From Rahnella victoriana (GTDB taxonomy: Bacteria > Pseudomonadota > Gammaproteobacteria > Enterobacterales > Enterobacteriaceae), in NCBI RefSeq assembly GCF_004330295.1, contig NZ_SJOJ01000004.1:186001-250000 (forward strand): 64,000 nucleotides of DNA. Reading direction: 5' to 3'. Every line of letters begins with the position of its first letter. The stretch's first letter is position 1. Position numbers and translations under genes: made by a program. A model generated the notes under the pieces. The model did not search any database and was not told the DNA's origin. It was given only the letters and a program-made list of their open reading frames with translations. Below, in pieces: positions 55,836 to 64,000 of this stretch.

Positions 55836-55965
55836 CTCCCTCCCCTGCGAAGGGGAGGGTTGGGGTGGGGTATTAAGGTCAAAATCCGCCGGTTGAAGTG
55901 TGCTCTGACCGGGGGTTAGCCCTTAAAACCCCCTCCCAGCCTCCCCCTTCGCAGGGGGAGGAGCA
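55836..55965. repeat. C-rich palindromic repeat pair (family A)
   Basis: Unit one (55836-55876) is CTCCCTCCCCT-GCGA-AGGGGAGGG followed by TTGGGGTGGGGTATTAA. Unit two (55928-55965) is CCCCCTCCCAG then CTCCCCCT-TCGC-AGGGGGAG. It lies between convergent gsiD and yeiG. The rest of the 294-base gap shows nothing else that I recognise. Confidence 0.8.
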
Positions 55966-55995
55966 AAGCCAAACCCTTGTTGCATCAGCAGAATG

Positions 55996-56853
55996 TCAGA
56001 CTTCAGAGTGCAAAAACTCCGCATGGAATCTCAGGTGATCTTCCACAAATGAGGCAATCGTGAAGTAGCTGTGATCGTATCCGGGCTGAACGCGCAACTG
56101 TAACGGCCAGCCGCGCTGGCGGGCGATCTCGGCCAGTTTTGCCGGTTGCAGCTGATCTGCCAGGAACTGATCGCCGTCGCCCTGATCGACTAAAATCGGG
56201 AACGGTTTTTGATCTTCCGGCAGGGCGCTCAGCAGGTGGCAGCTGTCGTATTGCAGCCACTGGCTTTCGTCATCCCCCAGATACGCGCTGAACGCTTTGC
56301 GTCCCCACGGCACCTGCGCCGGATTAACGATCGGCGCAAACGCTGACACGGAGCAGAAACGCTGCGGATTACGCAGTGCCAGCATCAGTGCGCCGTGACC
56401 GCCCATCGAGTGCCCGAAAATAGACTGACGATGGCTGACCTTGAAATGCCCGCTGATCAGCGCAGGCAGTTCATCGAGCAGATAATCGTACATGCGAAAA
56501 TGCGCGGCCCACGGTGCCTGCGTGGCATTCAGATAAAAACCTGCGCCCTGGCCGAGGTCATAACCGTCGTCGTTGGCGACGCCTTCACCGCGCGGGCTGG
56601 TATCCGGCATCACCAGAATCACGCCAAGCTCTGCCGCGACACGTTGCGCCCCGGCTTTGATGGTGAAGTTTTCGTCATTGCAGGTCAGACCCGACAGCCA
56701 GTACAGCACCGGCGGCGGTGTATCGTCCTGCGCCGGGGGCAGATAAAGGCTGAACGTCATGCTGCAATTCAGGCTCTCAGAGGTATGGCGGTAGCGCTGC
56801 TGCCAGCCGCCAAACATCCGGTGTTCTTCGAGTAGTTCAATCGAGCTGCTCAT
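55996..56853 (-). CDS. yeiG: S-formylglutathione hydrolase YeiG/FghA
   Basis: A 285-residue esterase D-type hydrolase that splits S-formylglutathione to formate and glutathione. The nucleophile is Ser in [12 protein letters not shown] (about residue 147); Asp lies in [10 protein letters not shown] and His in [16 protein letters not shown]/oxyanion words [13 protein letters not shown] are present. The ATG at 56853 has AAGGA at eight bases. It lies eleven bases after frmA, so formaldehyde oxidation and hydrolysis are encoded together. The position near folE-yeiB-galS matches E. coli yeiG. Confidence 0.94.
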   Translation of the reverse strand: MSSSIELLEEHRMFGGWQQRYRHTSESLNCSMTFSLYLPPAQDDTPPPVLYWLSGLTCNDENFTIKAGAQRVAAELGVILVMPDTSPRGEGVANDDGYDLGQGAGFYLNATQAPWAAHFRMYDYLLDELPALISGHFKVSHRQSIFGHSMGGHGALMLALRNPQRFCSVSAFAPIVNPAQVPWGRKAFSAYLGDDESQWLQYDSCHLLSALPEDQKPFPILVDQGDGDQFLADQLQPAKLAEIARQRGWPLQLRVQPGYDHSYFTIASFVEDHLRFHAEFLHSEV

Positions 56854-56864
56854 CGACACATTCC

Positions 56865-57992
<1,128 letters not shown>

Positions 57993-58031
57993 TTAGCTCC
58001 AGTCAGGTGTTTTTACTTATTCAGTTTCGAA

Positions 58032-58961
58032 TTAATAGGTCGGGTGCAGCGCCGGATCGTGTTCCCCGGCGAGCGGATGTTTCAGTAACGGGATCACGCC
58101 GTCATTTTGTTCGATGATCAGTTCTTTCAGCGCCCGCACATTCGGGCTGAAGGCGTCCCTGCGCCAGATAAGCCAGGTGGCGGTATCGGCGAATTCATCC
58201 GGGATCTCGTGAATGCTGACCCGTTCGTGGCCGGGCAATTGTTCGAGTACCGAGCGCGGCACCATGGCAATCCCCGCACCGCTGGCGACGCAGGCCATCA
58301 TCGAATGATAGGACTGGATCTCCATGGTATTGGCGACCGGAATGCTCATGTGTTTGATCCAGCCCTGTAAACGCTGGCGGTATGAACAACTCGGGCGGAA
58401 CGCAAAAACGGTATGACCGCTGCGCCCGGCAGGCACTTCCTGCGGCGATTCGCCGGGCGGCGTGATCACCACCATGCGTTCACGAAAAGAAATGCAGCCA
58501 TTGATATCGTCAAAATCGATCGGGCCATCCACCAGCGCCGCCGCCAGACGTCCGGCACGCACGCTGTCGATGGTTTCGCCGGAGGTGGCCGTGACCAGCG
58601 ACAGCGCCACCTGCGGAAACTTCTGATGATATGCCGCCAGTAAAGAGGGCAGGCGCGTCGCCGCCGTACTTTCCATCGATCCCAGCGCGAAGTTCCCGGC
58701 GGGTTCACCGGCATGCGTGATGCTCATGGCTTCGTCGCTCAGCGCAAGAATACGTTCGGCATAGTTCAGAAAATTATGGCCCATGGCGGAAAGGCGGATG
58801 CGCTGCTTTTCGCGGATAAACAGATCGGTGCCCAGTTCGAGTTCCAGCTGACGCAGGCGGGTGGTCAGGTTCGACGGGACGCGATGCAACTGCTCTGCCG
58901 CGCGTGCCAGCGAACCGGTTTCCGCTACGCAGCAAAACATCCGTAACTGAGTGAGATCCAT
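58032..58961 (-). CDS. LysR-family regulator
   Basis: A 309-residue LysR protein with HTH at residues 3-60 (LTQLRMFCCVAETGSLARAA, RVPSNLTTRLRQLE) and an effector domain from about 88. Close in style to the PtrR/YbeF group. It lies 42 bases before frmA on the same strand and is divergent from a YbfB-type MFS gene. Either may be its target, and the divergent MFS is the classical arrangement. Confidence 0.85.
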   Translation of the reverse strand: MDLTQLRMFCCVAETGSLARAAEQLHRVPSNLTTRLRQLELELGTDLFIREKQRIRLSAMGHNFLNYAERILALSDEAMSITHAGEPAGNFALGSMESTAATRLPSLLAAYHQKFPQVALSLVTATSGETIDSVRAGRLAAALVDGPIDFDDINGCISFRERMVVITPPGESPQEVPAGRSGHTVFAFRPSCSYRQRLQGWIKHMSIPVANTMEIQSYHSMMACVASGAGIAMVPRSVLEQLPGHERVSIHEIPDEFADTATWLIWRRDAFSPNVRALKELIIEQNDGVIPLLKHPLAGEHDPALHPTY

Positions 58962-59160
58962 GATGGGTTCCTGTGTTCTCTTATCGTAAACAAGTTGGTT
59001 TGTATTATTCAGTTTTCGTGATTGTACTCATAAGGCATCATAGCGACAACATTCAATTTACTTTCTTTTAAGAAATCCGCTGTTTTCAGCCTCGGGCTTT
59101 GAGTATGTTTATTCATTGTTTCTATGATGTTGCATCGCGGTTTCTTTTAACGGAGCAGTT

Positions 59161-60288
59161 ATGGCCTTTCGAATTGCGCTAAGTGGTTTTCTGGCTTTTG
59201 TGGTCGCGATGGGTATCGGGCGCTTCGCCTTTACGCCGCAGGTGCCTTTAATGATAGCTGAACATCAGTTCAGCCTGACCGGCGCGGGGCTGGTTGCGGC
59301 CTTCAACTACCTCGGTTATCTGTGTGGCGCGTTCGACGGGATGCGCGCGGGCAAACATCTCGAGCGCCGTTTGTGGCTGGGCGTATGGGGCGGCGTTGTG
59401 CTGACATTATTGTCGGCGGTGATTTCCGGCGAAGTGCTGCACAGCATCGTGCGCTTTATGATCGGCTGGACCAGCGGCTGGGCGATGGTGATGGTGTCCG
59501 CGTGGTGTAATGAACGGCTGGCGCATTATGGCCGTCCGGCGCTGAGTGCTGCGGTGTTTGCCGGGCCGGGCGCGGGGATTTTCCTCAGCGGCATGTTGGC
59601 CGTCGGTATTCACAGTTTGCAGCTGACCTCGGCGCAGGCCTGGTGCGTGTACGGCGTGCTGGCGCTGATTTTTGTGGCGATCATTACGCCGACCCTGCCG
59701 CGAACAGGAGATTTGCACCGCTCGCATGTGGCAACTGAACCGCTGGTGATGACGCCTGCGCTGAAACGACTGGTGTGGAGTTACAGTCTGGCGGGTTTTG
59801 GTTACATCCTTCCCGCCACGTTTTTATCGCAGATGGCGAGCGCGCGTTTCCCTGACAGCCTGTTCGCCCAGTTTGTCTGGCCGGTGTTTGGCGGCGCGGC
59901 GGTGATCGGCATCATCATCGGTATTCTGACACGACACAGCCTGACGACGCATAAACGTCTGGCGCTGACATTATGGGCGCAGGGACTGGGAATTCTGTGT
60001 GCGGAAGTGGTGCCGGGCGTCAGTGGTCTGGTGCTGGGCGCATTGCTGACCGGCGGCGGTTTCCTCAGTGTGGTCCAGCTGGCTTTACAATATAGCCGCG
60101 AACTGGCACCGAATCACAGCCGCTACATGGCCGGTTTGCTGACCACCGGTTATGCCGTCGGTCAGTTATTCGGCCCCGTTCTGTCGGCCATTTCTACCGC
60201 ACTGACGCACCGTCTGGAGCCTGCGCTGTATGTCGCGCTGGTCGGTTTCATTATTGCAGGGGCGCTGGTCTTCCGGCAGAACCGATAA
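59161..60288 (+). CDS. YbfB/YjiJ-family MFS transporter
   Basis: A 375-residue twelve-span permease. It begins MAFRIALSGFLAFVVAMGIG and RFAFTPQVPLMI, the signature opening of the YbfB/YjiJ family, and has LAGFGYILPATFLSQM at the start of the second half. The substrate is unknown. It is divergent from the LysR gene across 199 bases, so probably under its control. Confidence 0.88.
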   Translation: MAFRIALSGFLAFVVAMGIGRFAFTPQVPLMIAEHQFSLTGAGLVAAFNYLGYLCGAFDGMRAGKHLERRLWLGVWGGVVLTLLSAVISGEVLHSIVRFMIGWTSGWAMVMVSAWCNERLAHYGRPALSAAVFAGPGAGIFLSGMLAVGIHSLQLTSAQAWCVYGVLALIFVAIITPTLPRTGDLHRSHVATEPLVMTPALKRLVWSYSLAGFGYILPATFLSQMASARFPDSLFAQFVWPVFGGAAVIGIIIGILTRHSLTTHKRLALTLWAQGLGILCAEVVPGVSGLVLGALLTGGGFLSVVQLALQYSRELAPNHSRYMAGLLTTGYAVGQLFGPVLSAISTALTHRLEPALYVALVGFIIAGALVFRQNR

Positions 60289-60414
60289 CTTGCAGCTATT
60301 TCATCCATCATGACGCACATTCACTGGATTCTGAACCGGCTCTCTACTACAGTAAGCCACCTCACTTTAGCGTGATCTGCGTCAAAGTGATTACATCTGC
60401 CGGAGAAAGAAAGA

Positions 60415-61080
60415 ATGCCAACCCTGAGTAAAGAAGCCATTTTGGTTCACGAGGCCCTGTTAGCCCGTGGTCTGGAAACCCCTCTGCGTGAAGCTTTGCC
60501 GATCGACAACGAAACGCGCAAGCAGCGGATCCAGGAACATATGACCGGCATCATGCAGCTTCTTAATCTGGATCTTTCCGATGACAGTCTGGCGGAAACG
60601 CCGCACCGCATCGCCAAGATGTATGTGGATGAAATCTTCTCAGGGCTTGATTACGCCAATTTCCCGAAAATCACCGTCATCGAAAACAAGATGAAAGTGG
60701 ATGAAATGGTCACCGTGCGCGATATCACCCTGACCAGTACCTGCGAACACCATTTCGTGACCATCGATGGCAAAGCCACCGTGGCCTATATCCCAAAAGA
60801 TACCGTGATTGGCCTGTCGAAAATCAACCGCATTGTGCAGTTCTTCTCGCAGCGTCCGCAGGTTCAGGAACGCCTGACCCAGCAGATCCTGGTGGCCTTG
60901 CAAACCCTGCTCGGCACCACCAACGTGGCCGTCTCCATTGACGCCGTGCATTACTGCGTGAAAGCACGCGGTGTGCGTGACGCGACCAGCGCAACGACGA
61001 CAACATCACTCGGTGGACTTTTCAAATCCAGCCAGAATACACGACAAGAATTTTTAAGAACCGTCCGCCATCCGTCGTAA
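60415..61080 (+). CDS. folE: GTP cyclohydrolase I FolE
   Basis: A 221-residue enzyme that opens GTP to 7,8-dihydroneopterin triphosphate, the first step of folate synthesis. Zinc ligands are Cys and His in [15 protein letters not shown] and Cys in [11 protein letters not shown]. The [20 protein letters not shown] helix is conserved. The length is the same as E. coli FolE (222). Followed by a family B repeat and then yeiB. Confidence 0.97.
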   Translation: MPTLSKEAILVHEALLARGLETPLREALPIDNETRKQRIQEHMTGIMQLLNLDLSDDSLAETPHRIAKMYVDEIFSGLDYANFPKITVIENKMKVDEMVTVRDITLTSTCEHHFVTIDGKATVAYIPKDTVIGLSKINRIVQFFSQRPQVQERLTQQILVALQTLLGTTNVAVSIDAVHYCVKARGVRDATSATTTTSLGGLFKSSQNTRQEFLRTVRHPS

Positions 61081-61084
61081 CTAA

Positions 61085-61176
61085 AGCCGCAGCGGTGTTC
61101 GCTGCGTTCGTAGACCCGAATCACTGACATCAGTCAGCTCATCGGGCTCTGCTCGCTGGCTGCCTTGCTGCAACTT
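61085..61176. repeat. Imperfect palindromic intergenic repeat (family B)
   Basis: The centre CCCGA ... CTGAC-ATCA-GTCAG ... TCGGG (61114-61145) has the same plan as the copy at 41815-41846. The flank CTGGCTGCCTTGCTGCAAC matches the outer part there. A small hairpin GCAGCG-GTGTT-CGCTGC (61090-61106) directly after folE may help end transcription. Confidence 0.7.
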
Positions 61177-61255
61177 CATTTACCTGGAGGGTAGCCACCC
61201 TGATTTTCTTCCCTTATTCTTAAATATCTCAATAATCTTCAAAAGGAATGTCAGG

Positions 61256-62410
61256 GTGCGCTCACGTATTGCCACGCTCGACTTTGCCCGTGGCCTCGCC
61301 ATTTTTGGCATTCTTCTGCTCAATATCAGCGCCTTCGGTTTACCGAAAGCCGCTTACCTGAATCCGGCGTTTGCCGGAACGCCCTCTGTTTCTGATACCT
61401 GGACCTGGGCGGTGCTCGACGTCGTCGCGCAGGGTAAATTCCTGATGATGTTTGCCATGCTGTTCGGCGGCGGTCTGTTTTTGTTGCTGCCGCGCGGCAA
61501 ACACTGGATCCAGGCGCGTTTGTCGATTCTTTTACTGTGCGGGTTTCTGCATGCCACCCTGATGTGGGACGGCGATATCTTGCTGTCTTACGGGCTGATT
61601 GGTCTGGTGTGCTGGCGGATGGTGCGGGAAGGGCGCAGCAGTCAGTCGCTGATTTCCACGGGCATTATTTTGTATCTGATCGGCGTCGCCGTGCTGGCGA
61701 TGCTCGGTTTCATTACCTCGCCGAAACCTGGCAGTTTCTGGCTGCCGGGGCCAGCGGAAATTCAATATGAACAATACTGGCGGCTGAAAGGCGGCTGGGA
61801 AGCGATCCGCAACCGCCTCGATTTGCTGTCTTCCAGTTTGCTGGCGATCGGTGCGCAATACGGCTGGGAACTGGCGGGCGCGATGCTGACAGGTGCCGGG
61901 CTGATGCGCAGCGGCTGGCTGAAAGGTGAGTTTCGCCTCGCACATTACCGCAAAGTTGCCGCTGTACTGTTACCGCTTTCATTACTGATACAAATTCCGG
62001 CGATTTACCTGCAATACCGCACCGGCTGGGACTACCGCTGGAGCGGTTTTTTATTGCAGGTGCCGCGGGAAATTGGCTCGCTGATGCAGGCCGTCAGTTA
62101 TCTGGCGCTGTGTTACGGCTTCTGGCCGCAGATTTCCCGCTGGCGGGCGGTGAACTGGATTTCGCAGATTGGCCGCATGGCCCTGACCAACTACCTGTTA
62201 CAGACGCTGATCTGCACCACATTCTTCAATGTCTTCGGCTTCTACCAGCACTTCGACCGCCTGCAACTGCTGGCGCTGGTGCCGCTGGTCTGGGCGTGTA
62301 ACTTGCTGGTGACCCTGCTGTGGTTGCGGCATTTCCGTCAGGGACCGGTGGAGTGGTTATGGCGTAAACTGACGGTCAAAGCCTCCGGTGTTGAACTGAA
62401 AACCGCCTGA
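61256..62410 (+). CDS. yeiB: DUF418 inner-membrane protein YeiB
   Basis: A 384-residue membrane protein with about ten spans. It begins RIATLDFARGLAIFGILLLN, the typical YeiB opening, and ends with the DUF418 region containing GRMALTNYLLQTLICTTFF. The function is unknown. GTG start with AAGGA eight bases upstream. Position between folE and galS as in E. coli. Confidence 0.94.
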   Translation: MRSRIATLDFARGLAIFGILLLNISAFGLPKAAYLNPAFAGTPSVSDTWTWAVLDVVAQGKFLMMFAMLFGGGLFLLLPRGKHWIQARLSILLLCGFLHATLMWDGDILLSYGLIGLVCWRMVREGRSSQSLISTGIILYLIGVAVLAMLGFITSPKPGSFWLPGPAEIQYEQYWRLKGGWEAIRNRLDLLSSSLLAIGAQYGWELAGAMLTGAGLMRSGWLKGEFRLAHYRKVAAVLLPLSLLIQIPAIYLQYRTGWDYRWSGFLLQVPREIGSLMQAVSYLALCYGFWPQISRWRAVNWISQIGRMALTNYLLQTLICTTFFNVFGFYQHFDRLQLLALVPLVWACNLLVTLLWLRHFRQGPVEWLWRKLTVKASGVELKTA

Positions 62411-62467
62411 TCCCAGATCGTCACATCATCCTAAATGATAGATTTGGGATGAAGGTTACAGAATTGT

Positions 62468-62483
62468 ATGTAAACGTTTTCTT
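62468..62483. promoter_or_regulatory. GalR/GalS-type operator upstream of galS
   Basis: ATGTAAACGTTTTCTT fits GTGnAAnCGnTTnCAC at most positions. It suggests autoregulation of galS by the galactose regulators. Confidence 0.6.
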
Positions 62484-62486
62484 TCC

Positions 62487-62502
62487 TGTGACGAGATTCA
62501 CG
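62487..62502. promoter_or_regulatory. CRP-like site upstream of galS
   Basis: TGTGACGAGATTCACG differs from TGTGA-N6-TCACA at the last base only. It lies directly next to the GalR/S-like operator, the pairing used by the mgl/gal genes. Confidence 0.6.
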
Positions 62503-62576
62503 CAGGCGTTTTCGCAAAATGTTTAGGATAGCGGTCGTGCCTCTCCGACGACCACTACACTAAAAAAGGAAACGCC

Positions 62577-62696
62577 ATGCGCACTTCACCTCGCTTCTCT
62601 TTGTCCGGCTTCTTTACCTCCTGGGTTAAAAATTTCCGTATTCCTCCGTACCACTCTCTGGCTGATCACGGAGCGACGCATGGTCACCATTCGTGA
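62577..62696 (+). CDS. Unannotated 39-residue ORF overlapping the galS start
   Basis: Reading from the ATG at 62577 gives [20 protein letters not shown] followed by [19 protein letters not shown] and a TGA. AAGGA lies six bases before the ATG, one of the best ribosome sites in the region. The ORF ends 17 bases inside galS in another frame, and the galS ribosome site (GGAG) lies within its last codons. It could be a small basic protein or a leader that couples translation to galS. I know no homologue. Confidence 0.5.
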   Translation: MRTSPRFSLSGFFTSWVKNFRIPPYHSLADHGATHGHHS

Positions 62697-63711
62697 TGTC
62701 GCCCGGCTGGCGGGGGTTTCTGTCGCCACCGTTTCACGTGTTCTGAACAATCCCGCTATCGCCAGTAAAGAAGCCCGCGAGCAGGTGTTGCAGGCTGTCG
62801 CCACGCTGGGATACCGGCCTAATGCCAATGCGCAGGCGCTGGCCACGCAAAGCAGCGACACCATCGGTGTGGTGGTCATGGATGTGTCAGATCCGTTTTT
62901 CGGCGCGCTGGTGAAAGCGGTGGATACCGTTGCACAGCAGCATCAGAAATACGTTTTAATAGGTAACAGCTATCATATTGCCGAAAAAGAAAGGCACGCC
63001 ATTGAGGTTTTGATTCGTCAACGCTGTAACGCACTCATTGTGCATTCGAAAGCGCTGGGCGATGACGAACTCTCGCGGTTTATGGATCAGGTATCCGGCA
63101 TGGTGCTGATTAACCGCGTCATTCCGGGCTACGAGCACCGTTGTGTCTGGCTTAACAACGTCAGCGGTGCGGAGATGGCGACGCGTTTGTTACTGTCGCA
63201 GGGCCATCAGCGCATCGGCTATATCGGGTCAAGTCACGGTATCGAAGACGATTTGCAGCGTTATCAGGGCTACGCTCAGGCAATGACGCAGGCACATCAG
63301 AGCGGTGACGCGCCACCTGCCGCATGGCGGGCACAAAGTTCGCCGGATCTGCAGGGCGGTGAGGCGGCGATGGTGGAACTCCTCGGGCGTAATCTGCACC
63401 TCAGCGCGGTGTTTGCCTATAACGATTCGATGGCGGCCGGTGCGATGGCGGTGTTGAAAGAAAACGGAATTAACATTCCGGATGACTTTTCACTGATCGG
63501 TTTTGACGATATTCCGATTGCCCGCTACACCAGCCCGAAAATGACCACCGTGCGATATCCGATCGTTTCCATGGCGACGCTGGCCACCGAACTGGCTTTA
63601 AAAGGTGCGGCAGAACAGTTAGCTACGGGCGTTTCGCATTGTTTTATGCCGACGCTGGTCAGACGCCATTCGGTTGCACCCTGGCAAAATGTGGCACCCG
63701 TCACTTATTGA
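62680..63711 (+). CDS. galS: LacI-family galactose regulator GalS
   Basis: A 343-residue LacI-type repressor of the mgl and gal genes, released by galactose. HTH at residues 3-24 ([20 protein letters not shown]), hinge at about 45-60 ([19 protein letters not shown]), then the periplasmic-binding-protein-like domain with [21 protein letters not shown]. The length is that of GalS (346). Called galS rather than galR from its position before mglB. GGAG six bases before the ATG. Confidence 0.93.
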   Translation: MVTIRDVARLAGVSVATVSRVLNNPAIASKEAREQVLQAVATLGYRPNANAQALATQSSDTIGVVVMDVSDPFFGALVKAVDTVAQQHQKYVLIGNSYHIAEKERHAIEVLIRQRCNALIVHSKALGDDELSRFMDQVSGMVLINRVIPGYEHRCVWLNNVSGAEMATRLLLSQGHQRIGYIGSSHGIEDDLQRYQGYAQAMTQAHQSGDAPPAAWRAQSSPDLQGGEAAMVELLGRNLHLSAVFAYNDSMAAGAMAVLKENGINIPDDFSLIGFDDIPIARYTSPKMTTVRYPIVSMATLATELALKGAAEQLATGVSHCFMPTLVRRHSVAPWQNVAPVTY

Positions 63712-63722
63712 TCAAATAACGC

Positions 63723-63740
63723 GATGTAACCGTTTTCAAT
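63723..63740. promoter_or_regulatory. GalR/GalS-type operator upstream of mglB
   Basis: ATGTAACCGTTTTCAA within this span matches GTGnAAnCGnTTnCAC except for the terminal bases. A weaker relative, CATTCGTTTTCAA, lies at 63786-63798. Two spaced operators would allow DNA looping. Confidence 0.65.
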
Positions 63741-63741
63741 C

Positions 63742-63757
63742 TGTGAGAACTTTCACA
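63742..63757. promoter_or_regulatory. CRP site upstream of mglB
   Basis: TGTGAGAACTTTCACA fits TGTGA-N6-TCACA exactly and lies two bases from the GalR/S-like operator. The E. coli mgl operon is CRP-activated. Confidence 0.75.
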
Positions 63758-63961
63758 GTTTATTAACATCGCGCACATTATGATTCATTCGTTTTCAATA
63801 TGATTCATTTTGGGTCCGGTTTGCCGGACTTGTTTCACAGCGAGTCAGGACGTTATCAGTCAAGGATGGCAGGCACCCACAATCATGACGTGGAGCTGTA
63901 CTGCTCCCGCAGGGGTTTCCGGTGCCACATTCTGTAACACCCTACATAACCGGAGATACAA

Positions 63962-64000
63962 ATGAATAAGAAGGTCTTCACCCTGGCGACTCTGGCTGCA
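63962..64000 (+). CDS. mglB: Galactose/glucose-binding periplasmic protein MglB, N-terminus only
   Basis: The first 13 codons read MNKKVFTLATLAA, close to the signal peptide start of E. coli MglB (MNKKVLTLSAVMA). GGAG six bases before the ATG. Position directly after galS confirms the call. The gene runs out of the window. Confidence 0.88.
   Translation, partial: MNKKVFTLATLAA

Overview
The window is chromosomal DNA of an enterobacterium, most likely Rahnella or a close relative in the Yersiniaceae. The evidence is a series of E. coli-like gene blocks in conserved order: osmF-yehY-yehX-yehW, tsx, ybiT, moeA-moeB, iaaA-gsiA-gsiB-gsiC-gsiD, and yeiG ... folE-yeiB-galS-mglB. Between them lie genes absent from E. 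coli. Genus placement is inference from gene content. I see no rRNA, tRNA, CRISPR array, prophage or insertion sequence.

Layout. 1-7.5 kb: 3' end of a SUFU-like gene, an MFS permease and a zinc alcohol dehydrogenase, then the osmoprotectant ABC operon osmF-yehYXW. 7.5-15.6 kb: yedA, then nine tightly coupled minus-strand genes (MlrA-like MerR regulator, NTF2-like, SDR, FAD amine oxidase, DUF1365, Cfa-type methyltransferase, DUF2878, chalcone isomerase-like, DUF3833 lipoprotein). These look like a lipid-modification operon. Two TGTACAACTT repeats lie in its promoter region. 15.8-21.7 kb: an XRE-cupin regulator, two acetyltransferases, and a molybdopterin oxidoreductase/cytochrome b/periplasmic protein set. 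That set diverges from a CusR/CusS-like two-component system across a perfect CusR-type palindrome.

21.9-35.7 kb: eptB (lipopolysaccharide phosphoethanolamine transferase) behind a foldable leader, a membrane EEP-family enzyme, a LysR regulator beside a second leuCD-like pair, a fluoroacetate dehalogenase-like hydrolase, the choline-to-betaine locus betT/betIBA, and elaA. Together betT/betIBA and osmF-yehYXW give two osmoprotectant routes. 35.9-39 kb: a LysR gene divergent from two YdcZ-type membrane proteins, and a RES-Xre toxin-antitoxin pair with a perfect inverted-repeat operator.

39-55.7 kb: tsx with a CRP site, ybiT, moeB-moeA, then an accessory block (mini DeoR-type HTH protein, autotransporter, TsgA-like permease) where E. 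coli has moeA next to iaaA, followed by iaaA-gsiABCD (isoaspartyl peptidase and glutathione importer). 56-64 kb: glutathione-dependent formaldehyde detoxification (yeiG, frmA), LysR and YbfB-type MFS, folE, yeiB, an unannotated 39-codon ORF coupled to galS, galS, and the start of mglB with GalR/S- and CRP-like sites.

Two dispersed intergenic palindromic repeat families are present. One is C-rich with a CCCTCCCCT-TCGC-AGGGGAGGG core, at four places. The other is a 70-110 bp imperfect palindrome at two places. The strongest candidates for something under-described are the MlrA-like lipid operon, the structured eptB leader, the galS upstream small ORF and the stand-alone DeoR HTH protein.
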